A DNA stretch of 64,000 nucleotides from Caballeronia sp. dw_276. GTDB taxonomy: Bacteria; Pseudomonadota; Gammaproteobacteria; Burkholderiales; Burkholderiaceae. The position numbers and the translations under genes are program-made. The notes beneath the pieces were generated by a model. That model was not told the DNA's origin and ran no database searches. It worked only from the letters and a program-made list of their open reading frames with translations. Location of the stretch: the NCBI RefSeq assembly GCF_018449635.1, contig NZ_JAAVUV010000011.1, positions 217,438 to 281,437 of the forward strand, in the 5' to 3' direction. Below, one piece after another: positions 53,307-62,579 of the stretch; position 1 is the stretch's first letter; every line of letters starts with the position of its first letter.

Positions 53307-54893
53307 ATGCGCTTCAGAATGCTCGCAGCCGCAGTCCTGGCTTTATCGCCAATGCTTGCGATAGCAAAACCGCTCACGGTATGCACGGAATCGAGCCCGG
53401 ACGGCTTCGACGTCGTGCAGTTCAACTCGCTCGTGACGACCAACGCGTCGGCGGATGTGATCTTCAACACGCTCGTTTCCTACGATGAAGTCGCGAAGAA
53501 AGTCACGCCCGCGCTCGCCGAGAAGTGGGACGTCAGCGCCGACGGCCTGACCTACACGTTCCATCTGCGCCCGAACGTGGCGTTCCAGAGCACGGACTAC
53601 TTCAAGCCATCGAGGAAATTGACGGCCGATGACGTCGTGTTCTCGTTCGACCGCATGCTTTCCGACAGCAACCCGTGGCACAAGATTGCGGGCGCAAGCG
53701 GCTTCCCGCACGCGCAATCAATGGGCTTGGTGAAGCTGATCAAGTCGGTCTCCAAAGTCGATGACAACACCGTGACGTTCGTGCTGAACACGCCGAACGC
53801 GACCTTCGTGCCTATTCTGACGATGGGTTTTGCATCGATCTATTCCGCCGAATATGCCGATCAATTGCTCAAGGCCGGCAAGGAAACTGACCTCAACGCA
53901 AAGCCCATCGGAACGGGTCCGTTCGTGTTGAGGAGCTACACCAAAGACGCCGTGATCCGCTACGACGTGAATCCGACTTTCTGGGGCGCGAAGCCCAAGG
54001 TTGATCGGTTGATCTACGCCATCACGCCGGACGCCTCCGTGCGCGCGCAGAAAATCAAGGCGGGTGAATGTCAGATCGCGTTGTCGCCGAAGCCGCAGGA
54101 TGTGATCGATGCAAAGAAAGGCGGATCCATCAAAGTGGTCGAGACGCCGGCCTTCATGACGGCGTTCGTAGCACTGAACACGCAGAAAAAGCCGCTCGAT
54201 AACCCCAAGGTGCGGCAAGCGCTGAACGAAGCATTCGATCGCACGACGTACCTGAAAACGGTCTTCGAAAACACGGCGACGGCCGCTGTCAATCCGTTCC
54301 CGCCCAACACGTGGAGCTATGACAAGCAGGTCACGCCCTACGCGTATTCGGTCGATCGCGCGAAAAAACTCCTCGCCGATGCAGGCTATCCCAAGGGCTT
54401 CGATACCACCATCTGGGTACGTCCGAACGGCAGCGTGCTGAACCCGAACCCGAAGGCCGGCGCGGAATTGCTGCAGGCGGATCTGGCGAAGATCGGCGTG
54501 AAGGCGCAGGTCAAGGTGATCGAATGGGGCGAACTGATCAAGGAAGCCAAGCAAGGCCAGCACGACATTTTGTTCATGGGCTGGGCCGGCGACAACGGCG
54601 ATCCGGACAACTATCTGTCGCCGCTCTTCAGTTGCGCTGCGGTGCGTTCGGGCATCAACTTCGCGCGTTTTTGCGACCCGACGCTGGATCGTTTGATCGA
54701 TGAAGGCAAGGCATCGGCGGATATTGGCAAGCGGACGAAGGCTTACACGGAAGCGCAGCAAATCATCCACGATCAGGCGTTGTGGATTCCGCTCGGGTAT
54801 CCGACCGCGTCCGCGCTTACGCAGGGCAATGTGAGCGGGTATCGCGTGAGTCCGTTTGGACGGCAGAACTTCGCGAACGTGTCCGTGCAGTAA
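53307..54893 (+). CDS. ABC transporter peptide-binding protein (DppA-like)
   Basis: This 528-residue periplasmic solute-binding protein of the SBP_bac_5 family has a signal peptide (MRFRMLAAAVLALSPMLAIA) and mature start KPLTVCTESSPDGFDVVQFN. The family features TYTFHLRPNVAFQSTDYFKP and DDVVFSFDRML and the C-terminal AYTEAQQIIHDQALWIPLGYP are present. The sequence is of the dipeptide-binding DppA kind. No permease or ATPase genes follow within the window; the next gene is on the other strand after a terminator, so the binding protein is encoded apart from its transporter here. Confidence 0.92.
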   Translation: MRFRMLAAAVLALSPMLAIAKPLTVCTESSPDGFDVVQFNSLVTTNASADVIFNTLVSYDEVAKKVTPALAEKWDVSADGLTYTFHLRPNVAFQSTDYFKPSRKLTADDVVFSFDRMLSDSNPWHKIAGASGFPHAQSMGLVKLIKSVSKVDDNTVTFVLNTPNATFVPILTMGFASIYSAEYADQLLKAGKETDLNAKPIGTGPFVLRSYTKDAVIRYDVNPTFWGAKPKVDRLIYAITPDASVRAQKIKAGECQIALSPKPQDVIDAKKGGSIKVVETPAFMTAFVALNTQKKPLDNPKVRQALNEAFDRTTYLKTVFENTATAAVNPFPPNTWSYDKQVTPYAYSVDRAKKLLADAGYPKGFDTTIWVRPNGSVLNPNPKAGAELLQADLAKIGVKAQVKVIEWGELIKEAKQGQHDILFMGWAGDNGDPDNYLSPLFSCAAVRSGINFARFCDPTLDRLIDEGKASADIGKRTKAYTEAQQIIHDQALWIPLGYPTASALTQGNVSGYRVSPFGRQNFANVSVQ

Positions 54894-54910
54894 TTGCTGT
54901 TCTCATGAAA

Positions 54911-54947
54911 AGCCGGGCGCCTTGGAAAAAGCGCCCGGCTTTTTTAT
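54911..54947 (+). terminator. Intrinsic terminator after peptide-binding protein gene
   Basis: The stem AAGCCGGGCGC / GCGCCCGGCTT with a ten-base loop is followed by T6. It overlaps the 3' end of the converging metallo-hydrolase gene. Confidence 0.92.
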
Positions 54948-56023
54948 GCCGGCGCGAAGCGGATCACGCCATCCTCTTCCTGCGTACGGCGCACCAGGCT
55001 GCCCTCCAGCCAGAGCAAATGCAAATGCGCCAATGCCTCGCCCAGCGCGAAGGTCATCTGGTGGACATCGAGGGGACGCTTGAACATGATCGGCACGATG
55101 TCCGCCGCGCTGTGCGGCTTGATCGCGCAGGCCTCGCGCACTTCCGCCAAACGCGCGGCGTGATGATCGCGAAGCTGCCCGATGCGCGTATGCATGCCGC
55201 GAAACGGCTTGCCATGCGAAGGCAGGACCAGGGCATCGGCGGGTAAGGTTTCGTAGCGGCCGAGGGATTCCAGGAACAACGCCACCGGATTGCTTTCAGG
55301 TTCGATCGCAAACACCGACACGTTAGTGGAGATGCGCGGCAGCACCATATCGCCGGAAATCAGCACGTTGGTTTCCGCGCAATAAAACGCGCAATGTTCG
55401 GGCGAATGGCCGAAGCCCGTGATCACTTCCCAGTCGCGGCCGCCGATTTTGACCTTGTCGCCATCGCGCAAACGGCGGAAATGCGGGGGTATCGATGGAA
55501 CCAGTTTCGGGTAATACGTATCGCGCTTGCGCAACGCTTCAAGCGATGCAGTGTCCGTCATGCCATGCCGCGCGAAGTGTTGCGCGGCGCGCTCGCCGCC
55601 GGCGTCCGAGCCGTCGCCGCTCGACATCACGCGGCCCATCGCGTATTCGCCATGCGACATCCAGAGCCTGAGCGGACCCCAGCGTTTTTGCTCGCCGCCG
55701 TTGCAGATCCAGTCGGCGAGACCCAGGTGATCCGGGTGGCAATGCGTGACGATCACGCGCAACACCGGCAGACCGTCGAGCAAGGAATCGAAGACACTTT
55801 CCCAATTGGCGCGGATGGTTTCGTCTGAAATCCCGCAATCGATGATGGTCCAGCCCTTGATGCCATCGATTTCATCGTGCATGACCCAGACGTTGATGTG
55901 ATCGAGCGCGAACGGCAGCGGCATGCGCACCCAGAACACGCCGGGCGAGACTTCCATGGCGTGACCGGGTTCGGGAAGCCGGTCGGCGAAAACGTAATCC
56001 AGTTGTTGTTCGAGCGGATTCAT
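54944..56023 (-). CDS. Metallo-beta-lactamase fold hydrolase
   Basis: This 359-residue hydrolase has the metal-binding motif THCHPDHLG (His94, His96, Asp98, His99), then HSPEHCAFYC and a later HGKPF segment for the remaining ligands. The C-terminal part has a winged-helix-like extension, as in LACTB2/RNase-like hydrolases. It is transcribed divergently from a LiuR-like regulator and shares its operator, so it probably belongs to the branched-chain amino acid or acyl-CoA catabolic regulon as a thioesterase; this is inferred. The start at 56023 (MNPLEQQLDY) avoids placing the operator inside the gene. Confidence 0.88.
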   Translation of the reverse strand: MNPLEQQLDYVFADRLPEPGHAMEVSPGVFWVRMPLPFALDHINVWVMHDEIDGIKGWTIIDCGISDETIRANWESVFDSLLDGLPVLRVIVTHCHPDHLGLADWICNGGEQKRWGPLRLWMSHGEYAMGRVMSSGDGSDAGGERAAQHFARHGMTDTASLEALRKRDTYYPKLVPSIPPHFRRLRDGDKVKIGGRDWEVITGFGHSPEHCAFYCAETNVLISGDMVLPRISTNVSVFAIEPESNPVALFLESLGRYETLPADALVLPSHGKPFRGMHTRIGQLRDHHAARLAEVREACAIKPHSAADIVPIMFKRPLDVHQMTFALGEALAHLHLLWLEGSLVRRTQEEDGVIRFAPA

Positions 56024-56065
56024 GCGGGTGGGTCTCCGGGTTGTCGATTCTTGCAATGCCGCCAA

Positions 56066-56083
56066 GTTGACGCTAACGTTAAC
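56066..56083. promoter_or_regulatory. Probable LiuR-type MerR operator
   Basis: GTTGACGCTAACGTTAAC is an 18-bp imperfect palindrome (seven of nine pairs match) in the 111-bp space between the divergent hydrolase and MerR genes. It resembles the LiuR sites built on TTTACGTTAACGTAAA-like sequences described for proteobacterial branched-chain amino acid catabolism. It could control both genes. Confidence 0.65.
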
Positions 56084-56134
56084 CTGCATTTTACAGCGGA
56101 TGTAAAAAGCCGTTCAGCGCTCCCTTACGTACAT

Positions 56135-56587
56135 ATGACAGATACGCGTTACACCATCACTGAACTGGCTCGCGAATTCGACATCACGCCGCGCGCGATC
56201 CGCTTCTACGAGAATCAGGGTTTGCTTGCGCCGGCGCGTGAAGGCACGAACGGCGTGCGGCGCGTTTATTCGGCGCGCGACCGCACGCGTTTGAGGCTGA
56301 CGCTGCGGGGAAAGCGACTGGGGTTCACGCTCTCGGAGATCAGCCGGCTGCTCGATCTCTACGATTCACCCACGGGTACGGTTGCGCAGTTGCACGCGTT
56401 CCTAGACACCATCGCTGAACATCGCGCGGTGCTGGAGCGACAACTGGAGGACCTGAACGCGACGCTCGCGGAGCTTGCCGCGTATGAAAAGCAAGGCCGT
56501 GCGCTGCTTTCGGCGAACGCTGAAAAGCGCGTGCGGAAGGTTGCTTCAGCGGCTCTGGCGGTGCAGAAAACCGCGAAGGCCCTTTGA
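56135..56587 (+). CDS. liuR: MerR family transcriptional regulator, LiuR-like
   Basis: This 150-residue regulator has an N-terminal MerR winged helix (YTITELAREFDITPRAIRFYENQGLL and RLRLTLRGKRLGFTLSEI), then a coiled-coil dimerisation helix. No cysteines suggest metal sensing. The combination with an upstream GTTGAC...GTTAAC palindrome and a downstream aceK fits the LiuR regulators of Betaproteobacteria, which control leucine/isovalerate degradation and related genes. The symbol is inferred from this context and from the sequence style. Confidence 0.75.
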   Translation: MTDTRYTITELAREFDITPRAIRFYENQGLLAPAREGTNGVRRVYSARDRTRLRLTLRGKRLGFTLSEISRLLDLYDSPTGTVAQLHAFLDTIAEHRAVLERQLEDLNATLAELAAYEKQGRALLSANAEKRVRKVASAALAVQKTAKAL

Positions 56588-56672
56588 CGCGGCGGCCGGG
56601 AACAGCCATGGCGATACAATATCGCCCGGTTTTAAAGCACAAACGCGACACCACACGAAGTGCAGGGTCGAT

Positions 56673-58475
56673 ATGAATCACTTTCCCAAATTGCTGTCGT
56701 CGCAGATTGGCTTCGATGTCGCGCAAACGCTGCTCGAAGGGTTCGATCGTCACTATCGCGTTTTTCGCGATGCCGCGATCGCGGCGAGGCATATGTTCGA
56801 GGAAGGCGACTGGCACGCGCTGCAACGTCTGGCGCGGGAACGCATCACGTCATATGACGATCGCGTGGAAGAATGCGTGATGCGTCTGCAGGACGAATAC
56901 GACGCCGAAAACATAGACAATGAAGTCTGGCAGCAGATCAAGCTGCATTACATCGGATTGTTGACGGCGCACCAGCAGCCCGAATGCGCGGAGACGTTCT
57001 TCAATTCCGTGTGCTGCAAGATCCTGCACAGGTCGTACTTCAAGAACGACTTCATTTTCGTACGGCCGGCCATATCGACGGAATACATAGAAAACGATGA
57101 ACCCGCGGCCAAGCCGACGTATCGCGCGTATTACCCAAGCAAGGACGGACTTGCCGCGACGCTCGAGCGCATTGTCACGAACTTCCAGCTCGAACCTGCT
57201 TTCGAAGACCTCGAACGCGATATCCAATGCGTGATGCAGGCCATTCGCGACGCCTTCGGCGAGTTCAAGGCCGCGCCGAATTTTCAGATTCACGTATTGT
57301 CGTCATTGTTTTTTCGCAACAAGGCGGCGTACATAGTTGGGCGCATCATCAACGGCGATCTGACCGTACCGTTCGCCATGCCCGTGCGTCACGCACAGCC
57401 GGGTCTGCTCGCGCTCGATACCGTCTTGCTGCAACGCGAACAACTGCTGATCATCTTCAGCTTCTCGCATTCGTACTTTCTCGTCGATATGGAAGTGCCG
57501 TCGGCGTACGTGCGGTTTCTGCGGACCATCATGCCGGGCAAGCCGAAGGCGGAGATCTATACGTCGGTTGGATTGCAGAAGCAGGGCAAGAATCTGTTTT
57601 ATCGTGACTTGCTGCATCATCTCTCGCATTCCAGCGATAAATTCGCCATCGCGCCCGGCATCAAGGGCATGGTCATGCTCGTGTTCACGCTGCCGTCGTT
57701 CCCGTACGTGTTCAAGCTGATCAAGGATAATTTTCCGCCGCCGAAGGAAACCACGCGCGAAAAGGTCGAGGATAGATACCGGTTGGTGAAGCGGCACGAT
57801 CGCCTCGGACGCATGGCCGATACGCTCGAATATTCGAGCGTCGCGTTGCCGCTGTCGCGTCTCGACGATGCATTACTCAAGGAGCTCAAGAAAGAAGTCC
57901 CGTCGATGATCGAATACGAAGGCGACAAGCTGGTGATCCGTCATTTGTATATCGAACGCCGCATGACGCCGCTCAACCTGTATTTGCAGAACGGCTCGCC
58001 GCATGAGATCGAGCACGGCATCAGGGAATACGGCGACGCCATCAAGCAATTGATGCAGGCGAACATCTTCCCCGGCGACATGTTGTACAAAAATTTTGGC
58101 GTGACGCGCCATGGTCGCGTCGTGTTCTACGATTACGATGAAATCGAATACCTGACCGACTGCAACGTGCGCCACGTGCCGCAAGCGCGCACGGAAGAAG
58201 ACGAGATGTCGGGCGAGCCGTGGTACACCGTCGGCCCGCACGACATCTTTCCGGAAACGTACGGCACGTTCCTGCTCGGCGATCCACGCGTGCGCGATGT
58301 CTTCATGAAACACCACGCCGATTTCTTCGATCCGGCGCTGTGGCAAAAGCACAAGGAACAGATTCTCAACGGCGAACTTGCCGATTTTTTTCCCTACGAA
58401 CGCAGCATCCGTTTCAGCGTTCGATACCCCGAGCGTTTTCTCGACGGCGCACCGGCTGCACGCGCCGCCGCATGA
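56673..58475 (+). CDS. aceK: Isocitrate dehydrogenase kinase/phosphatase
   Basis: This 600-residue bifunctional enzyme phosphorylates isocitrate dehydrogenase to send carbon into the glyoxylate bypass. Family features include the opening LSSQIGFDVAQTLLEGFDRHYRVFR, ATP-binding APGIKGMVMLVFTLPSFPYVFKLI, and C-terminal NFGVTRHGRVVFYDYDEIEYL with the catalytic aspartates. Length fits (about 580-605). The ATG at 56673 is 85 bp after liuR. It is not next to aceA or aceB. Clustering with acyl-CoA genes suggests control by LiuR. Confidence 0.95.
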   Translation: MNHFPKLLSSQIGFDVAQTLLEGFDRHYRVFRDAAIAARHMFEEGDWHALQRLARERITSYDDRVEECVMRLQDEYDAENIDNEVWQQIKLHYIGLLTAHQQPECAETFFNSVCCKILHRSYFKNDFIFVRPAISTEYIENDEPAAKPTYRAYYPSKDGLAATLERIVTNFQLEPAFEDLERDIQCVMQAIRDAFGEFKAAPNFQIHVLSSLFFRNKAAYIVGRIINGDLTVPFAMPVRHAQPGLLALDTVLLQREQLLIIFSFSHSYFLVDMEVPSAYVRFLRTIMPGKPKAEIYTSVGLQKQGKNLFYRDLLHHLSHSSDKFAIAPGIKGMVMLVFTLPSFPYVFKLIKDNFPPPKETTREKVEDRYRLVKRHDRLGRMADTLEYSSVALPLSRLDDALLKELKKEVPSMIEYEGDKLVIRHLYIERRMTPLNLYLQNGSPHEIEHGIREYGDAIKQLMQANIFPGDMLYKNFGVTRHGRVVFYDYDEIEYLTDCNVRHVPQARTEEDEMSGEPWYTVGPHDIFPETYGTFLLGDPRVRDVFMKHHADFFDPALWQKHKEQILNGELADFFPYERSIRFSVRYPERFLDGAPAARAAA

Positions 58476-58505
58476 AACCCGCGTGACCCACTAGCAATCA
58501 ATGCC

Positions 58506-59291
58506 ATGTCCAACATCGACAACCCAGCAAGTCCCGACACCAACCCGCTTTCGCACCTGTTCAACAACAACCTGCAATGGGTCGAGCGCAAGCTTTCCGA
58601 AGATGCCGAGTATTTCTCCCGCCTGGCTCACCAGCAAGCACCGGAATATTTGTGGATCGGCTGTTCCGATTCGCGCGTGCCGGCGAACCAGATCATCGGC
58701 TTGCCGCCGGGTGAGGTGTTCGTGCACAGGAACATCGCGAACGTGGTGGTGCACTCGGATCTGAATTGTTTGTCGGTGATCCAGTTTGCGGTCGATCTGC
58801 TGAAGGTGAAGCACATCATGGTCGTCGGCCACTATGGATGTTCCGGCGTGGGCGCGGCGCTGGTTGGAACGCGCGTCGGTCTGGCCGATAACTGGCTGCG
58901 TCACGTGGAAGATGTGCGCGACAAACACGCAGCGCTGCTCGAAGAATGGCCGATGGGCGTCGCGCGCAATCGCCGGCTGGTGGAACTGAATACGATTGAA
59001 CAGACGGTGAATGTCTGCCACACGACCATCCTGCGCGACGCCTGGGCGCGTGGTCAGGAAATCACCGTGCACGGCTGGACCTACGGCGTTCACGACGGCC
59101 GCGTGCGCAACATGGGCATGATGATCAGCGGGCCGGAAGAGGTTGAACCGACTTATCAGAAATGCATCGCGGCGCTCGCGCGCGGTGGCGCGCATTCAGC
59201 CGAGAACGATGTGCTTGCAGGCGACGCTGCCCGTCTCGGCGATGTCCCGGCTATTGTGAAAGGTGTGATCAAGGAGCTAAAGCATGAATGA
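58506..59291 (+). CDS. can: Beta-carbonic anhydrase
   Basis: This 261-residue zinc enzyme interconverts CO2 and bicarbonate. Zinc ligands are Cys53 (WIGCSDSRVPAN, with the Asp55-Arg57 pair), His109 and Cys112 (VVGHYGCSG). It resembles E. coli Can. It begins 30 bp after aceK and overlaps the thiolase gene by 8 bp, so it is in the same operon. Bicarbonate supply for biotin-dependent acyl-CoA carboxylases could link it to branched-chain amino acid breakdown. Confidence 0.95.
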   Translation: MSNIDNPASPDTNPLSHLFNNNLQWVERKLSEDAEYFSRLAHQQAPEYLWIGCSDSRVPANQIIGLPPGEVFVHRNIANVVVHSDLNCLSVIQFAVDLLKVKHIMVVGHYGCSGVGAALVGTRVGLADNWLRHVEDVRDKHAALLEEWPMGVARNRRLVELNTIEQTVNVCHTTILRDAWARGQEITVHGWTYGVHDGRVRNMGMMISGPEEVEPTYQKCIAALARGGAHSAENDVLAGDAARLGDVPAIVKGVIKELKHE

Positions 59292-60477
59292 TTTCGTAGC
59301 TGATCCTGTGGTGATCGTCTCGGCTGCACGCACGCCGATGGCCGCTTTCCAGGGCGATTTCGCGAGCGTCACGGCGCCGCAACTCGGCTCGGTCGCGATC
59401 CGTGCGGCGGTTGAACGGGCCGGGCTCAAACCCGAACAAATCGAAGAAGCCGTGATGGGTTGCGTGCTGCCCGCAGGTCTCGGACAAGCGCCCGCGCGCC
59501 AGGCCGCGCTCGGCGCGGGTTTGCCGTTATCGACCGGAAGCACGACCGTCAACAAGATGTGCGGCTCGGGCATGCGCGCCGCCATGTTCGCGCACGACAT
59601 GCTGCTCGCCGGGTCCGCCGATGTGATCGTCGCGGGCGGCATGGAAAGCATGACCAACGCGCCCTACCTGTTGCCGAAAGCGCGCGGCGGCATGCGCATG
59701 GGTCACGGTCAGGTGCTCGATCACATGTTTCTCGACGGCCTTGAAGACGCGTACGAAAAAGGCCGCCTGATGGGCACGTTCGCCGAGCAATGCGCGGGTT
59801 CGTACAAGTTCACGCGCGAAGCGCAGGATGCGTTTGCCATCGAATCGCTGAAGCGCGCCAAGCGTGCGAACGAAGACGGTTCGTTCGGCTGGGAGATCGC
59901 GCCGGTGACGGTGTCGGGGCGCAAGGGCGATACGGTGATCGATCACGATGAACAGCCGGCAAAGGCGAACATCGAAAAGATTTCGACGCTCAAGCCCGCC
60001 TTCGCCAAGGACGGCACGGTGACGGCGGCGAATGCATCGTCCATTTCCGATGGCGCCGCCGCGCTCGTGATGATGCGCGAATCCACGGCCAAACGGCTCG
60101 GTCTCACGCCGCTCGCGCGCGTGGTCGGCCACAGCACGTTCGCGCAAGAACCGGCGTTGTTCACCACGGCGCCCGTCGGCGCAATCCGCAAGCTGTTCGA
60201 GAAGAACGGCTGGCGCGCGAATGATGTCGACCTGTACGAGATCAACGAGGCGTTTGCCGTCGTCGCCATGGCCGCCATGCGCGAACACGATCTTCCCCAC
60301 GACAAGGTCAACGTCCACGGCGGCGCGTGCGCGCTGGGACATCCTATTGGCGCATCGGGCGCGCGGATTCTCGTCACGCTGATCGGCGCATTGCGTCAGC
60401 GCGGCCTGAAGCGCGGCGTGGCGAGCTTGTGCATCGGCGGCGGCGAAGCGACCGCGATGGGCATTGAACTCATCTGA
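59284..60477 (+). CDS. Acetyl-CoA C-acyltransferase (thiolase)
   Basis: This 397-residue thiolase has the nucleophile Cys93 (TTVNKMCGSGMRA), His353 (GGACALGHPIGASGAR) and Cys383 (CIGGGEATAM). DLYEINEAFAVVAMAAM is also characteristic. It acts on acetyl-CoA/acetoacetyl-CoA, degradative or biosynthetic. The eight-base overlap with the carbonic anhydrase gene implies translational coupling. In the LiuR-type operon it could process acetoacetyl-CoA from leucine. Confidence 0.93.
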   Translation: MNDFVADPVVIVSAARTPMAAFQGDFASVTAPQLGSVAIRAAVERAGLKPEQIEEAVMGCVLPAGLGQAPARQAALGAGLPLSTGSTTVNKMCGSGMRAAMFAHDMLLAGSADVIVAGGMESMTNAPYLLPKARGGMRMGHGQVLDHMFLDGLEDAYEKGRLMGTFAEQCAGSYKFTREAQDAFAIESLKRAKRANEDGSFGWEIAPVTVSGRKGDTVIDHDEQPAKANIEKISTLKPAFAKDGTVTAANASSISDGAAALVMMRESTAKRLGLTPLARVVGHSTFAQEPALFTTAPVGAIRKLFEKNGWRANDVDLYEINEAFAVVAMAAMREHDLPHDKVNVHGGACALGHPIGASGARILVTLIGALRQRGLKRGVASLCIGGGEATAMGIELI

Positions 60478-60487
60478 AGGTGACGGC

Positions 60488-61165
60488 ATGAAAACGGTAT
60501 TGATCGTGGGTGCATCGCGCGGACTCGGGCATGAGTTCGCGCGCGAATATTGTCGCGATGGCTGGCGGGTGCTCGCCACGGCGCGCGACGCGGCATCCAT
60601 CAGCGCACTCGAAGCGATGGGCGCCAAGACCTTCTCGCTCGATACAACTAAACCCGACCAGATTGCCGCGCTCGGCTTGCAACTCGATGGCGAAAAGCTG
60701 GACGCGGCGATCATCGTGTCGGGCGTTTATGGGCCGAGAACGGAGGACGTCGAAACCATCCTCGCCGAAGATTTCGATGAAGTCATGCACACGAACGTCC
60801 GTGGTCCCATGCAACTGCTGCCGATTATTCTGCCGCTAACCGACGCCGCCCACGGCGTGCTCGCGGTCGTGTCGAGCAAGATGGGCAGCATCGCGGAAAT
60901 GAATGCGACGACGGGCTGGTTGTATCGGGCGAGCAAGGCCGCGTTGAACGCAGCGCTCAAGGCAGCGTCGCTGCAAGCGCGCGGCGCGACCTGCGTTTCG
61001 TTGCATCCGGGCTGGGTTCGGACCGACATGGGCGGATCGTCGGCCGCGATCGATCCCGCGCATAGCGTGACCGGCATGCGCGCAGTGATCGCCGCAGCCG
61101 CGGCGGATCACACGAAGTTCAACGGCAGTTTCATCCAGTACGACGGCACGCCGATCAAGTGGTGA
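60488..61165 (+). CDS. SDR family oxidoreductase
   Basis: This 225-residue classical SDR starts MKTVLIVGASRGLGHEFARE (NADP site GASRGLG). The catalytic Tyr and Lys lie in GWLYRASKAALN, and VSSKMGSI carries the Ser. It resembles the CsgA/C-factor type. Its ATG follows the thiolase stop by ten bases, so it is in the same transcription unit. The substrate is unknown. Confidence 0.88.
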   Translation: MKTVLIVGASRGLGHEFAREYCRDGWRVLATARDAASISALEAMGAKTFSLDTTKPDQIAALGLQLDGEKLDAAIIVSGVYGPRTEDVETILAEDFDEVMHTNVRGPMQLLPIILPLTDAAHGVLAVVSSKMGSIAEMNATTGWLYRASKAALNAALKAASLQARGATCVSLHPGWVRTDMGGSSAAIDPAHSVTGMRAVIAAAAADHTKFNGSFIQYDGTPIKW

Positions 61166-61211
61166 TCTTGCGTCCCGGCGCAGGCGTTTCGACTGAACAA
61201 GAGGACATGAA

Positions 61212-61820
61212 GTGACGTATCAAGTGCATGGCGTGGCGTCATCGGGAAATTGCTACAAGGTCCGGCTCGCGCTCGAACAACTCAACTTGCCGTATGTCTG
61301 GCACGAAGTGGACATGATGAACGGCGCCACGCGCACGGATTTGTTTCGTCGGATGAACCCGAACGGCAAGGTGCCGGTGCTTCAGATCGACGAGAACACG
61401 TGCCTGTTCGAATCCGATGCCATTCTGTATTACCTGGCCGAAGGCACAGCGCTCTTGCCCACGGATCGGCTCGCAAGGGCGCGCGTTTTGCAGTGGATGT
61501 TCTTCGAGCAATACAGCCACGAGCCGAACGGCGCGGTCGCGCGCTTCATCCTGCAGTTCGCGAAAAAGCCGGACGATCCACGCTTGCCCGAGAAAACCGC
61601 CGGTTCGTATCGGGCGCTCGACGTGATGGAAACGCATCTCGCCTCGCGTACGTATTTCGTCGATGAGCAATACAGCATCGCGGACATTGCGCTCTACGCG
61701 TACACCCATGTCGCCGATGAAGCCAATCTCGATCTCGGCCAATATCCCGCAGTCCGCGCGTGGCTGGCGCGCGTGAAGGCGCAGCCGGGTCACATCGAGA
61801 TGCCGGGTGTCGACGCATGA
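61212..61820 (+). CDS. Glutathione S-transferase family protein
   Basis: This 202-residue GST has an N-terminal thioredoxin-like domain (VHGVASSGNCYKVRLALEQL, then PNGKVPVLQIDENTCLFESDAILYYLA) and a C-terminal helical domain with YSIADIALYAYTHVADEANL. The start is GTG at 61212 supported by GAGG. The Ser-x-x-Cys end of the first helix is typical of bacterial beta/theta-like members. It overlaps the YchJ-like gene by 4 bp. The substrate is unknown. Confidence 0.92.
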   Translation: MTYQVHGVASSGNCYKVRLALEQLNLPYVWHEVDMMNGATRTDLFRRMNPNGKVPVLQIDENTCLFESDAILYYLAEGTALLPTDRLARARVLQWMFFEQYSHEPNGAVARFILQFAKKPDDPRLPEKTAGSYRALDVMETHLASRTYFVDEQYSIADIALYAYTHVADEANLDLGQYPAVRAWLARVKAQPGHIEMPGVDA

Positions 61821-62236
61821 CAACGCCCGTCGAATGTCCTTGCGGTGGCGCGTCGCCGGAAGCAAACCTTAAGCGTCCGCCTAAGTACGCGCAATGTTGC
61901 GGACGCTTCATAGAGGTCGGCGAAGCACCGGCTACCGCAATGGAACTGATGCGTTCGCGCTACACCGCGTATGTGATCGGCAACACCGCGTATTTGTGCG
62001 CGACGTGGAGCGAAGCCACTTGTCCGCGCGACCTTGACGCATCGGCCGATCCCGCCACGCGCTGGCTTGGCTTGCAGATCAAACGCCACGTATCAATCGA
62101 TGCAACCCACGCCGAAGTCGAGTTCGTGGCCCGCTACAAGGTCGCCGGACGTGCGCATCGTTTGCATGAAACCAGCCGTTTCGAACGCGATAACGCCGGT
62201 CACTGGCGCTATATAGACGGCGATGTCCGCGAATAA
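61817..62236 (+). CDS. YchJ family metal-binding protein
   Basis: This 139-residue protein begins MTTPVECPCGGASPEANLK, and the Cys pair CxC (Cys7, Cys9) with the following QCCGRF matches the SEC-C-like zinc motif of YchJ proteins. The NTF2-like domain covers the rest (ELMRSRYTAYVIGNTAYLCATW). The function is unknown. It is the last gene of the aceK-can-thiolase-SDR-GST-ychJ unit and overlaps the GST gene by 4 bp. Confidence 0.85.
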   Translation: MTTPVECPCGGASPEANLKRPPKYAQCCGRFIEVGEAPATAMELMRSRYTAYVIGNTAYLCATWSEATCPRDLDASADPATRWLGLQIKRHVSIDATHAEVEFVARYKVAGRAHRLHETSRFERDNAGHWRYIDGDVRE

Positions 62237-62579
62237 ATATGCACGGCAAATATTTCCTTAACGAGTGCTTTCGTTAAAAAAATTGTGCAGTGCACGGGTA
62301 CTTTCTAATTGCGCCAAATGATTTTGTCCGGGTACTCTGTCTTTTAGCCAGCCGTTGGCGAATCGGTAGCAAGCTATTGTTTCATAAGCTAATTACCGGT
62401 CCACGGACTGACGTTGCATATTGAAGCCCATTGTCATGTCTATTCGGGACATGACTTCACGGACCGCCAGGCGATACTGTGTAAACAGTACAAACGCGCG
62501 GAACTGATGGATCGTGACAATAAGCCGGCCCGCGTCTAGCTAACCAGCAGCGGGGTCGAAAGCAGGCGGAGTTTCGGGG
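62237..62579. other. 343-bp intergenic region with repeats
   Basis: Between the YchJ-like gene and the secreted hydrolase. It contains two direct CGGGTACT octamers 34 bp apart (62295-62302 and 62329-62336) and an inverted repeat GTCATGTC-N7-GACATGAC (62433-62455). No gene is seen. It probably holds the promoter and regulator sites of the hydrolase. Confidence 0.5.
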
